Source: Streptomyces sp. NBC_00162 (GTDB taxonomy: Bacteria > Actinomycetota > Actinomycetes > Streptomycetales > Streptomycetaceae). Taken from it: DNA of 64,000 nt. Where the stretch lies: assembly GCF_024611995.1 (NCBI RefSeq), contig NZ_CP102509.1:5208001-5272000 (forward strand), read 5' to 3'. Made by a program: the position numbers and the translations under genes. The notes under the pieces were generated by a model. That model was given only the letters and a program-made list of their open reading frames with translations, had not been told where the DNA came from and ran no database searches. Of this stretch, positions 18,940 through 27,643 are shown piece after piece (the first letter of the stretch is position 1; the number at the start of each line of letters is the position of its first letter).

Positions 18940-20704
18940 TACTTCCCGTCGCAATGTCCTTGCCGTTTTCGCCTCTGCGGCCGCCACGGTCCCACTCGGC
19001 GCCATGACCGCCTCGGCCTCGCCCAGATCCTCGGCGCCTGCCGTCGCCAGACCCGCGATGTCCGTGCTCGCCGCCGCCGCGGTCCCCGCGTCGCTCACGT
19101 CGCCGCGGTCCTCCGTCACCATCGGCACGCTGGACCCCGCCTATTTCATGCAGGTTTCCCTCGGCTCCCTCACCACGAGCGTGGTGCCGGGTACGCCGGA
19201 GCGACTGACGGTCAGCGCCGGCACCAAGCAGGTGGCGGTCCTGACCAAGGGTGCGCGCACCGTTGTTCTGACCGGTCCCGAGCGCACCTTCACCGAGAAC
19301 AAGAAGTCCTTCGTGGACGACTTCCAGCGCACCCTCCCGGACCTGGCGCTGCCGGTCGCGGACCGGAAGTACTGGGGGACTTCCCCGGGCGGCGGCAGCT
19401 GGTCCACGCTGGGGCCCGCCGACACCGACTATTCGGTGGTCCCGGGCAGCGCGACCCTCGCGCTCACCACCGACTACGCGAGCCGCCACGCCACCCTCCG
19501 GGACGACGAGATCAGCGACGTCGACGTCCGCGCGGTGGCGAAGTTCGACAAGGTGCCCACCGGCCAGGCCTGCTCGTACGCGCTGTCCTTCGGCTATCAG
19601 GACACCCACAACAACTACCGGGCCAGGCTGTCCTTCCTGACCTCGGGCACGGTCGAGCTGCGCGTGGAGAAGGAGGTCGCCGACACGGTCACCCAGCTGA
19701 CCACGGCCACCACTCTCGCCACCGGGGTGCCGGCTGGCGCCAACTGGACGATCCGCGTGCTCCGCGAGGGCGCCCGGATCCGGGTCAAGGCCTGGCGTAC
19801 GGACACCGCCGAGCCGTCGGCCTGGGCCGTGGACGTGTCGGACTCCACCTTCGCCAAGGGGCGGGTTGGCCTGCGCGCACTGGCCAACCAGGGCTGCACG
19901 AACCTGCCGGTCAAGCTGGTGGTGAGCCGCTTCCAGGTGGACGCCGCGACCTGGCAGCAGCCGCCGGCCGTCACCCACGACACCTGGGTACGGGTCCTGC
20001 CCGAGCCGTTCGACGGGACCTGGACCTCGGCCCTGGAACAGACCATCCGCGGCTGGGCCGGATCCCCGGCCCCCGACGTCCTGGCCCACGCGGCCATGTT
20101 CCTCGCGGGGGCGCCGGCCGTGACGACCGTGGCGGCCCCGGCCACGGGCAAGCAGGTCATGGGTGAGGCCGGATACGGCTATCTGGACCCGCAGGGCTAC
20201 CGCTACGAGGGCGCGGACTTCCACGAGTACATGAACCTCGGCTGGACCTTCCCCGACGGCACCTACACCGGCCCGTCCAGCAAGCAGGTCGGCAACCTCG
20301 ACTGCTCGGGCTACACGCGCATGGTCTACGGCTTCCACATGGGGATCCCCGTCGCCGCCGGCGAGGACACCTCCAAGACCCGCATCCCGCGCAAGTCCCG
20401 CGACATGGTGGACTACGCCCCCGGCACCCGGATCGACCAGACGGACGGGACGAACCCGCCCGCCGCACAGCAGCTCCAGCCCGGCGACCTGCTCCTGTTC
20501 AACGCCGACTCGGGCGACGACACGGTGACCGTCACCGTCGACCACGTCGGCATCTACCTCGGCCTGGACGCCGCCGGCAAGCGCCGCTTCCTCTCCAGCC
20601 GCAAGACCGGCAACGGACCGACCATGTCCGACCTGGGCGGCGCCTCACTCCTCGACGGCACCGGCACCTACGCGAAGAAGCTGCACACCGTGCACCGCAT
20701 CTGA
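18932..20704 (+). CDS. Tat-exported NlpC/P60-family cell wall hydrolase
   Basis: A 590-residue protein beginning MSHTSRRNVLAVFASAAA, a twin-arginine signal peptide. The middle (about 130-335) is beta-rich and resembles a concanavalin-like sugar-binding fold (YWGTSPGGGSW, DVRAVAKFD, VGLRALANQG). The C-terminal third is an NlpC/P60 peptidase with nucleophile Cys458 in NLDCSGYTRMVYG and His538 in VDHVGIYLG. Such enzymes cut stem peptides of peptidoglycan. The open frame extends 50 codons upstream, but the Tat signal and the lack of sensible sequence before it place the start at 18932. Its last 60 bases overlap the convergent YfhO-type gene. Confidence 0.88.
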   Translation: MSHTSRRNVLAVFASAAATVPLGAMTASASPRSSAPAVARPAMSVLAAAAVPASLTSPRSSVTIGTLDPAYFMQVSLGSLTTSVVPGTPERLTVSAGTKQVAVLTKGARTVVLTGPERTFTENKKSFVDDFQRTLPDLALPVADRKYWGTSPGGGSWSTLGPADTDYSVVPGSATLALTTDYASRHATLRDDEISDVDVRAVAKFDKVPTGQACSYALSFGYQDTHNNYRARLSFLTSGTVELRVEKEVADTVTQLTTATTLATGVPAGANWTIRVLREGARIRVKAWRTDTAEPSAWAVDVSDSTFAKGRVGLRALANQGCTNLPVKLVVSRFQVDAATWQQPPAVTHDTWVRVLPEPFDGTWTSALEQTIRGWAGSPAPDVLAHAAMFLAGAPAVTTVAAPATGKQVMGEAGYGYLDPQGYRYEGADFHEYMNLGWTFPDGTYTGPSSKQVGNLDCSGYTRMVYGFHMGIPVAAGEDTSKTRIPRKSRDMVDYAPGTRIDQTDGTNPPAAQQLQPGDLLLFNADSGDDTVTVTVDHVGIYLGLDAAGKRRFLSSRKTGNGPTMSDLGGASLLDGTGTYAKKLHTVHRI

Positions 20705-23062
20705 TGTCCGACGGGTTCGCAAGCGCCAGATTCGGATTCGGATAGGAACAGCCAGAAGCACCAGGAGGGCCGCGCCCGCGACCGCCGTGCCCGGCAGCAG
20801 GCCCGGGGGGCGGAAGGTGCAGGTCACCGTGAGGGTGCGGCCGTCCAGGGGGAGTGCCACCAGGCCAAGGTGGGCCGAGGCGGGGCGGTCGTTGCAGGTC
20901 CAGCCGGCGATGGCGGGCACCGAGACGACCGCCGTGCCGGTGCTGCCCGGCGGGAGCACCGCGCGGAGCTCCGAGGAGCCGACCGTGACCGAGGTGGCGG
21001 CCGTGGCCCGCAGCCGGGCAACGGCCGTGTCCAGGCGGCCGCGGTCCAGACAGGACAGCGTCCACCGGGCGGGCGCGGCCTGGTCGAAGACCAGCGGGGA
21101 GGAGTCGCCCCGGGAGACGCCCATCGGCTGGACGGCCGCCCGGTTGCGCGGGGCGTTGCCGTTCAGCCGGAAGGCCGGGCCGTCGGCCAGGCGGGCCGTC
21201 GCGTTGTACTCCGGCGCCCACAGGTAGGCCTCCGTGCCCGGGCGGCAGACCCCCGGCGCGAGCGGGTCCTCGTACACCCGTGCGCCCAGCAGCAGTTCCT
21301 GGTTGGCGAAGGGCGAATCGCCGTACGAGACGGGCGCGCCCGGCGGGCGGGTCGTCACCAGCGGCGGGACCTCGGCGCGGCGGACCGTGCCGTCCGGCTG
21401 GAGGCGCGCGCCGACCGCGAAGACCGCGTCCGTCACCGGGCTGTCGATGCTCTGGACGTTGCGCCCGCGCGAGGTCCAGCCGGCCCCGAGGGCGACCATC
21501 GTGCGCGTGAACACGTCCGGGGTGTGGCTGCTGTAGTACGAGCCGCCCTCCCCGCCCAGCAGCAGCGGGTCGTTGCCCGTCAGGGCCGGCCGGCTCGGGT
21601 CGGTGCGGTACGCCGGCCAGCCCTCGGCGCCCGCCACCGCCCCGGCGCGCGCGGTGTGCGCACGCCCCCAGGACGGGTAGTCGTCGAGGCCGCCCAGCTT
21701 GCCCTTGTGGCCGTACGCGGTCGTGGCGGCCGCCTGTCCGACGAGGACGGCCGCCAGCAGCGCGGCCGCCGGGAACGCCAGACGGCGGTGGCGCAGCGCC
21801 CACCAGGCCGCGGCCGCCAGCGCCAGCCCGCCGCAGAAGAGCACGTACCCCCAGGTCGTCACCAGCGTGCTCCCGCTCGCCCACAGGGCCGCGGCCGCCA
21901 GCAGGCCCGCCCCCGCCGCCAGCGCGCGCGGCCCCGGAAGCCCCGCCGACAGCCCCGCCCAGGCGGCGATCACGGCGATCCCGGCCAGTACGAAGGTCTG
22001 CCGGTACGGGCTTCCGTTCGGGGTCGCGAACAGATGCCAGGCCAGGTGGGTCGGAGCCCACTGGAGGGAGAGCACCACGGCCGCCGTCAGCCCAGCCCAC
22101 GCCAGCCGGGTGCGCACGGGCACCGCCCGGTGGAAGGGCAGCGCGGCCACCAGCAGCAGCGTGCCGGTGCCCACGAAGACGGCGGGGGAGGAGAAGGAGT
22201 ACGTCGCCGGAAGCAGCCGCGCGAAGAGGTCCGCCCAGGACACCGGCCGGAACTCCTTGACCCAGCCCGGGTACGCCTGCCCGGAGCTGATGAAGAGGGG
22301 CGCCAGGACCGGAGCCGCGAGCGCGATCCCCAGCACGGTCGTCCCGGCCGCCCGGCCGATCACGGCCAGCCCGGCTCGCGCGCCCTCCCGGGTCAGCACC
22401 ACCCGTACCAGCAGCACCAGCGCCGCGCCGAGGGTCGCCATGTAGGCGGTGTAGAAGTTCGCCGTCCAGCAGACGGCCACGATCAGCGCGGCGGCCGCGA
22501 GCCGGCGCCCGCGCAGCGCCCATTCACCGGTCAGGCACAGCAGGGGGAAGGCGATCAGCCCGTCCAGCCACATCGGGTTGTAGGAGGCCTCGATCACCGA
22601 CCAGCCGCACAGCGCGTACGAGGCCCCGAGCAGCCCCGCCGCCCACCAGGCCCCCCGGCGCTGCGTGCGCAGCAGCCAGGTCATGGCCGCCGCGGCGGCC
22701 GCCGTCTTGAGCACCGTGACCACGTACACCGCGAGGTCCATGTCCGCGCGCGGGAACAGCCCGACCAGCACCGCGAAGGGGCTGGCCAGATAGGTGCCCA
22801 GGTCCGGCAGGAAGCTCGTGCCGTATCCGGACTGCCAGTTGAACAGCAGCCCGCCCTCTGCACGGCCGTGCAGAAGGTCCCACAGGTGCGCGTGGAAGGG
22901 GACGAACTGGTTGCCGAGGTCGTTGATGCTGCGGTGGCGCGGGCCGTACGGGAAGACGCGGGCGACGGCGTCCCCGGCACACACGGCCACCACCGTGAGC
23001 AGGGCGGCGAGCGCGGAGCCGGCCAGGCTCAGGCGTCGCGGCGAGCGGTGCGGTGTCGACAT
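20645..23062 (-). CDS. YfhO-family multi-pass membrane protein (glycosylation-type)
   Basis: An 805-residue protein with about a dozen hydrophobic helices and a large extracytoplasmic C-terminal part, ending in one more helix and a basic tail. The opening VFPYGPRHRSINDLGNQFVP and the SGYGTSFLPDLG region match the YfhO family (GT-C-like fold, linked in Bacillus and Listeria to lipoteichoic acid or wall glycosylation). I chose ATG at 23062 (MSTPHRSPRRLSL); an in-frame start 19 codons upstream adds only an Arg-rich stretch. The 3' end overlaps the NlpC/P60 gene on the other strand by 60 bases. Substrate unknown. Confidence 0.85.
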   Translation of the reverse strand: MSTPHRSPRRLSLAGSALAALLTVVAVCAGDAVARVFPYGPRHRSINDLGNQFVPFHAHLWDLLHGRAEGGLLFNWQSGYGTSFLPDLGTYLASPFAVLVGLFPRADMDLAVYVVTVLKTAAAAAAMTWLLRTQRRGAWWAAGLLGASYALCGWSVIEASYNPMWLDGLIAFPLLCLTGEWALRGRRLAAAALIVAVCWTANFYTAYMATLGAALVLLVRVVLTREGARAGLAVIGRAAGTTVLGIALAAPVLAPLFISSGQAYPGWVKEFRPVSWADLFARLLPATYSFSSPAVFVGTGTLLLVAALPFHRAVPVRTRLAWAGLTAAVVLSLQWAPTHLAWHLFATPNGSPYRQTFVLAGIAVIAAWAGLSAGLPGPRALAAGAGLLAAAALWASGSTLVTTWGYVLFCGGLALAAAAWWALRHRRLAFPAAALLAAVLVGQAAATTAYGHKGKLGGLDDYPSWGRAHTARAGAVAGAEGWPAYRTDPSRPALTGNDPLLLGGEGGSYYSSHTPDVFTRTMVALGAGWTSRGRNVQSIDSPVTDAVFAVGARLQPDGTVRRAEVPPLVTTRPPGAPVSYGDSPFANQELLLGARVYEDPLAPGVCRPGTEAYLWAPEYNATARLADGPAFRLNGNAPRNRAAVQPMGVSRGDSSPLVFDQAAPARWTLSCLDRGRLDTAVARLRATAATSVTVGSSELRAVLPPGSTGTAVVSVPAIAGWTCNDRPASAHLGLVALPLDGRTLTVTCTFRPPGLLPGTAVAGAALLVLLAVPIRIRIWRLRTRRTSDAVHGVQLLRVGAGAVEE

Positions 23063-23237
23063 GGTGCGCCGACCTTGGCACCACCGGGGGACGGCAGGAT
23101 GGCCACGGAGTGAACGCACACCTCAACACCACGGGAATCGTTGGTCGAACCGGTGGCTCGGACCACCCTGACTGCATAACATCGATCACCGCAAGGCTTG
23201 TGCACCGACGCACAATCTCCCGGCCCTGGAGGCTCCT

Positions 23238-23861
23238 TTGCACCGTCGCACTGCGCTCTCCGTCTCCACCGCCCTGCTCCTGGCGGCCCCCCTGCTGTCC
23301 GCCTGCTCGGGGCAGGCGCGCCCCGGTACCGCAGCCGTCGTCGGCGGTGAACGGATCACCACCTCCGCCCTCCAGGCCGAGGTGAACGATGTGCGCGCCG
23401 CCCAGAACCGCACCGGGCAGGCCGCGGCCGAGCTCATCGCGAGCACCCCCAACCTGGAGCGCCAGAAGCTCGACTCGATGCTCCAGAGCCACATCATCGA
23501 CAAGATGGCCAAGACCGCCGGGATCTCCGTATCCGCCAAGGAGATCGAGGACGAGCGCCAGGCGTACGTCGAGGAGAATAAGGGGGCCGAGCAGTTCGAG
23601 GCACTGCTGCTGCAGAAGGGCGCCATGGCTCCCGGCCAGGTCGACCGCTTCCTCCGGGACCGGGTGCTGCTGACCAAGCTGACCGCCAAGTACGGCAACG
23701 GGAAGCTGGAGGAGCCCGCCAGGACCGCCGCGAAGGCCCTGCACATCGAGGTCAATCCGCGCTACGGCTCCTTCGACGTCCAGCAGATCAAGCTCGGCGT
23801 CGGGGAGACCCCCTGGATCGTCCAGCGGACCCGGCCCGAGCAGGCACCCGCCGGAGCCTGA
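23238..23861 (+). CDS. Lipoprotein with SurA N-terminal (chaperone-like) domain
   Basis: A 207-residue protein with a lipoprotein signal peptide (lipobox LLSAC, Cys about 23) followed by a helical SurA-N-like domain: AAVVGGERITTSALQAEV, SMLQSHIIDKMAK and long charged helices. The parvulin PPIase domain is absent. It is likely a membrane-tethered folding factor. The start is TTG at 23238, fixed by GGAGG at 23228-23232. MazG follows after 28 nt, and the two genes are probably co-transcribed. Confidence 0.85.
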   Translation: MHRRTALSVSTALLLAAPLLSACSGQARPGTAAVVGGERITTSALQAEVNDVRAAQNRTGQAAAELIASTPNLERQKLDSMLQSHIIDKMAKTAGISVSAKEIEDERQAYVEENKGAEQFEALLLQKGAMAPGQVDRFLRDRVLLTKLTAKYGNGKLEEPARTAAKALHIEVNPRYGSFDVQQIKLGVGETPWIVQRTRPEQAPAGA

Positions 23862-23889
23862 CCGACCCGACCGGAGGTAGGTTCGGAGG

Positions 23890-24888
23890 GTGACCGACCA
23901 CGACCCCTCCGAATCCACCACGGCCGAGCCCACCGGCCGCATCGTCCTGCTGACCACCAGCCACCGGGTCGCCCCCGGCGTGCTGTCCTGGCCCGCCTGG
24001 CAGACCCTGCACGCCGCGGACCGGGTGCTCTGCGCCGACCCGGGCCACCCGCAGCTCCCGTACCTGCGGGAAGCGGGCGTCGAGGTCGTTCACGAGAGTC
24101 CGGACGCGCAGGCGCTGGTCGAGGCCTGCGCCGGGGGCGGCACGGCCGTGGTGCTCCTGAGCGGCGAGGGCGATCAGCGGCTCACCGACGGGCTGGCCCG
24201 CCTCGCCGGCTCGGGCCGGGTCGCGATGCCCGACCTGGAACTGCTGCCCGGCTCGTACGACCTGCCGGGCGCCCGCCTGCTCGACCTGGTCCAGGTGATG
24301 GACCGGGTCCGGCGCGAGTGCCCGTGGACCTCCCGGCAGACCCACCGGGGCCTGGCCAAGTACGCGATCGAGGAGGCGTACGAACTGGTCGAGGCCATCG
24401 AGGACGGGAACCGGGAAGAGCTGCGCGAGGAGCTCGGGGACGTCCTGCTCCAGGTGGTGTTCCACGCCCGGATCGCGGAGGACTTCGAAGAGCCGGACGA
24501 GGCGTTCTCCATCGACGACGTGGCCGGGACCCTCGTGGAGAAGCTGATCCACCGGCACCCGCACGTCTTCGGCGAGGAGAAGGCCGAGACCCCGGAGGAC
24601 GTCAGCGCGCACTGGCAGCGCACGAAGGCGGCCGAGAAGCGCCGGGAGTCCGTCACGGAGGGGATTCCGCTGGGCCAGCCGGGGCTCGCGCTCGCGGCCA
24701 AGCTCGCCGGGCGGGTCCGTTCGGGCGGTCTGGCCGTGGAGCTGCCCCGCGGCGAGGGCATCGGGTACGAGCTGCTGGAGCTGGCGGCGCGCGCCGAGGC
24801 GGCGGGGATCGACCCCGAGACCGCACTGCGCGCGGCGGCCCGCGTCTACCGGGACGCGATCCGGGCCGCCGAGGGCGTCGGCGAGTAG
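23890..24888 (+). CDS. mazG: MazG-type nucleoside triphosphate pyrophosphohydrolase
   Basis: MazG hydrolyses (d)NTPs to monophosphates and pyrophosphate and helps clean the nucleotide pool. This protein is 332 residues. The catalytic domain starts near residue 125 (RLLDLVQVMDRVRRECPW) and shows the EEAYELVEAI and EELGDVLLQVVFH metal-binding helices, with VEKLIHRHPHVFG. The first 120 residues (RIVLLTTSHRVAPGVLSW, AADRVLCADP, VVLLSGEGD) look like a degraded tetrapyrrole-methylase-type half, as in YabN fusions. The start is GTG after an AGGTAGG-like site. The gene is convergent with the flavohaemoprotein gene. Confidence 0.92.
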   Translation: MTDHDPSESTTAEPTGRIVLLTTSHRVAPGVLSWPAWQTLHAADRVLCADPGHPQLPYLREAGVEVVHESPDAQALVEACAGGGTAVVLLSGEGDQRLTDGLARLAGSGRVAMPDLELLPGSYDLPGARLLDLVQVMDRVRRECPWTSRQTHRGLAKYAIEEAYELVEAIEDGNREELREELGDVLLQVVFHARIAEDFEEPDEAFSIDDVAGTLVEKLIHRHPHVFGEEKAETPEDVSAHWQRTKAAEKRRESVTEGIPLGQPGLALAAKLAGRVRSGGLAVELPRGEGIGYELLELAARAEAAGIDPETALRAAARVYRDAIRAAEGVGE

Positions 24889-24908
24889 CCCCCGGCAACT
24901 AGCCGTAT

Positions 24909-26126
24909 CTAGAAGTCCCTCGGCGAGCGGCCGGAGGGGTTGTGCCAGTGCGGTGACGGGCGGTTCAGGAACCACTCCCCGAAGCCGAGCGGACGGCCGT
25001 TCACGCCGTGGTCCTCGGCGGCGGCGGGTATGGAGTCGTAGAAGATCCGGCCGGGGCGGGCGCCCAGCTCCTCCAGGAGGAAGGCGGTCCGCTCGATGAA
25101 ATGCGGCGGTCCGCTGAGGTAGACGTCCTGGTCGGGCCACAGGCCCCGGTTGCTGAGCGCGGTGGCCAGCCGGTCGGTGGCCTGGTTGCGGTGCTGCCCG
25201 GGCGCGGGCGTGATGTAGGTGACACCGAGCCAGCCGCAGGCGGCGGCGTACTCGTCGATGAGCGGGCGGTCGTAGAGGTACGAGGCGTCCCGCGCGACCA
25301 CGAAGAGCCGTACGTCCTGATCGGGAGGGTGCTCGGCGAGGTCCTCCAGCATGGCCCGGACCGGCGCCCAGCCGGTCCCGGCGGCGATCAGGCTGGCCGG
25401 GCGGTCCGCGCGGCGGAAGGTCAGCTGCCCGCCCGCGGCGCCGAGCCGCAGCGTGTCGCCCGGCTGTACGTCGCGCACGAGGGCGGTGCTGAGCCGCCCC
25501 CGCTCGATCCGGCTGACGTGCAGGTCCAGGGTGCCGTCGGGGCGGGGGGCGTTGCCGATGGAGTACGTGCGCCAGGTCGTCGGGACCCGCTCGCTGCTCA
25601 CGCTCGTGTACTGGCCGGGCAGATAGGGGAAGGGGGCGTGCGGCTTCAGGGTCAGCACGCCGATGTCCTCCCCGTACTGGAGGTGGCGCACGACCTCCGC
25701 GTCCCACCACGGCGGGTCGTCACTCGCGGCGGCGCCGGCCGTCATCGCGTCGGCGATCACCTGGTACGCCTCGGCCCAGGCCTTCTCCACCTGCGGGGTC
25801 CAGGCCTCGCCGGAGGTCTCGGCGAGGGCGGCGAGCAGGCTGGCGCCCACGGCCGCGTAGTGCTCGGGCCCGGCCCGGAACTTGCGGTGGTCGCGGCCCA
25901 GGTCGCGGAGATAGGGGACGAGGCTCTCGTTCTCCAGATGGGCGATCACATGGGTGAGCGCGGCGAAGAGCCGGTCCCGCTGCCGTTCCATGTCCTCGAA
26001 GGAGGCCGGGAAGAGCTCACGGACTCCGGGGTTGTGCCAAAAGAGGTGGGAGTAGAAGAACTTGACCGCGTGCTCGGCCCGTCTCTCCACCACCGCGAAG
26101 CTGCTTTTCAAGATCCTCACATCCAC
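24909..26126 (-). CDS. Flavohaemoprotein (globin plus FAD/NAD reductase)
   Basis: An Hmp-like protein of about 405 residues. Family members detoxify nitric oxide with NAD(P)H and oxygen. The N-terminal globin has its proximal His in GRDHRKFRAGPEHYAAVG. The FAD domain has LPGQYTSV and RTYSIGNAP, and the NAD domain has IAAGTGWAPVRAML and VYLSGPPHF. I propose GTG at 26126 (VDVRILKSSFAVV), which aligns with family N-termini. An ATG at 26204 would add 26 low-complexity residues. The tail after the reductase (NGRPLGFGEWFLNR) is somewhat longer than in Hmp. It is divergent from the P450 gene with about 115 bases between starts. Confidence 0.88.
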   Translation of the reverse strand: MDVRILKSSFAVVERRAEHAVKFFYSHLFWHNPGVRELFPASFEDMERQRDRLFAALTHVIAHLENESLVPYLRDLGRDHRKFRAGPEHYAAVGASLLAALAETSGEAWTPQVEKAWAEAYQVIADAMTAGAAASDDPPWWDAEVVRHLQYGEDIGVLTLKPHAPFPYLPGQYTSVSSERVPTTWRTYSIGNAPRPDGTLDLHVSRIERGRLSTALVRDVQPGDTLRLGAAGGQLTFRRADRPASLIAAGTGWAPVRAMLEDLAEHPPDQDVRLFVVARDASYLYDRPLIDEYAAACGWLGVTYITPAPGQHRNQATDRLATALSNRGLWPDQDVYLSGPPHFIERTAFLLEELGARPGRIFYDSIPAAAEDHGVNGRPLGFGEWFLNRPSPHWHNPSGRSPRDF

Positions 26127-26241
26127 AGAACCGAAGGTAGGAGTGCCGGGCGAGGTGAGGTCAAGCGACGGCGGATCTGCGGACAGCCGCGACGAAGCAC
26201 CCATATGGGATCGGGGCCGGGAGCCGGGATACGGTCATCGG

Positions 26242-27540
26242 GTGCACGAGCAGACCCCCGCAACCCCCGCCGACACCCCCGCCGACACCCCTTCGGCCTC
26301 CCCTTCCCGACAGGGGCCGACCCTGTTCGACTGGGAGTTCGCGACCGATCCCTATCCGGCCTACGCCTGGCTGCGCGAGCACTCCCCGGTGCACCGCACC
26401 AAGCTCCCCAGCGGGGTCGAGGCCTGGCTGGTCACCCGGTACGCCGACGCCCGCCAGGCCCTTGCCGACCAGCGGCTCAGCAAGAATCCGGCGCACCACG
26501 CGGAGCCCGCGCACGCCAAGGGCAAGACCGGGATCCCGGGGGAGCGCAAGGCGGAGCTGATGACGCACCTGCTCAACATCGACCCGCCGGACCACACCCG
26601 GCTGCGGCGGCTGGTGTCGAAGGCGTTCACCCCGCGCAGGGTCGCCGAGTTCACCCCGCGCGTGCAGGAGCTCACCGACCACCTCATCGACCGGTTCGCT
26701 GAGAAGGGGGAGGCGGATCTCATCCACGAGTTCGCCTTCCCGCTCCCCATCTACGCCATCTGCGAGATGCTCGGGGTACCGCGCGAGGACCAGGACGACT
26801 TCCGGGACTGGGCCGGGATGATGATCCGCCACGGCGGCGGTCCGCGCGGCGGGGTCGCCCGGTCGGTGAAGCAGATGCGCACCTATCTCGGTGAACTCAT
26901 CCACCGCAAAAGGGATGATCTGGGCAATGACCTCATCTCCGACCTGATTCGGGCGAGCGACCACGGTGACCACCTGACGGAGGCCGAGGCCACCGCCATG
27001 GCTTTCATCCTGCTTTTCGCCGGTTTCGAAACCACCGTGAACCTCATCGGCAACGGGGTCCACTCCCTCTTCATGAACCCCGGCGAGCGCGAGCGACTCC
27101 AGTCCTCCCTCGCGGCCGGCGAGCGCGGCCTGCTGGAGACCGGCGTCGAGGAACTGCTCCGCTACGACGGCCCCGTGGAGCTGGCCACCTGGCGGTTCGC
27201 CACCGAGCCGCTGACCCTCGGCGGGCAGTCGGTCGCGGCCGGGGACCCGGTCCTGGTCGTCCTCGCCGCCGCCGACCGCGACCCCGCGCGGTTCGCCGAG
27301 CCGGACACCCTCGACCTCTCCCGCACCGACAATCAGCACCTCGGATACGGGCACGGCATCCACTACTGCCTGGGTGCTCCGCTCGCACGACTTGAAGGAC
27401 AGACGGCGCTTGCGACTTTGCTCACGCGTCTGCCAGATCTGGAACTCGCCGTTCCGCCCGAGGAGCTGCGCTGGCGCGGCGGACTGATCATGCGTGGCCT
27501 GCGCACCCTTCCCGTGCGCTTTACTCCCCGAAACATCTGA
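26242..27540 (+). CDS. Cytochrome P450, CYP107U-like
   Basis: A class I bacterial P450 of 432 residues. The I-helix has the FAGFETT oxygen-activation motif (about 259), EELLR provides the ExxR motif, and HLGYGHGIHYCLGAPLARLE carries haem-ligating Cys376. In S. coelicolor the P450 next to the rpf pair is CYP107U1 (SCO3099), reported to affect sporulation; synteny suggests this is the orthologue. The GTG at 26242 follows a weak GGGA site; a Thr/Pro-rich leader precedes the conserved LFDWEFATDPYPAYAWL. No ferredoxin gene is adjacent, so redox partners are encoded elsewhere. Substrate unknown. Confidence 0.9.
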   Translation: MHEQTPATPADTPADTPSASPSRQGPTLFDWEFATDPYPAYAWLREHSPVHRTKLPSGVEAWLVTRYADARQALADQRLSKNPAHHAEPAHAKGKTGIPGERKAELMTHLLNIDPPDHTRLRRLVSKAFTPRRVAEFTPRVQELTDHLIDRFAEKGEADLIHEFAFPLPIYAICEMLGVPREDQDDFRDWAGMMIRHGGGPRGGVARSVKQMRTYLGELIHRKRDDLGNDLISDLIRASDHGDHLTEAEATAMAFILLFAGFETTVNLIGNGVHSLFMNPGERERLQSSLAAGERGLLETGVEELLRYDGPVELATWRFATEPLTLGGQSVAAGDPVLVVLAAADRDPARFAEPDTLDLSRTDNQHLGYGHGIHYCLGAPLARLEGQTALATLLTRLPDLELAVPPEELRWRGGLIMRGLRTLPVRFTPRNI

Positions 27541-27643
27541 AGGGCAACTGACCCGAAGTCAGTTGTCGACCGGAGTTGTGACAATCGTTCGAAGGCCGCT
27601 AGGTTCTGCCGTTACCCAGCCGTTATGCGAAAGGTGCAGCCTC

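Noticed and set aside
26126..26204. Longer N-terminus of the flavohaemoprotein starting at ATG 26204
   Set aside because: The extra residues are not globin-like, and the shorter GTG start aligns with the family. Not excluded, since neither start has a strong ribosome site.
20645..27540. A specialised-metabolite cluster around the P450 and YfhO genes
   Set aside because: No polyketide, peptide or terpene synthase is present, and the order matches conserved chromosomal core genes.
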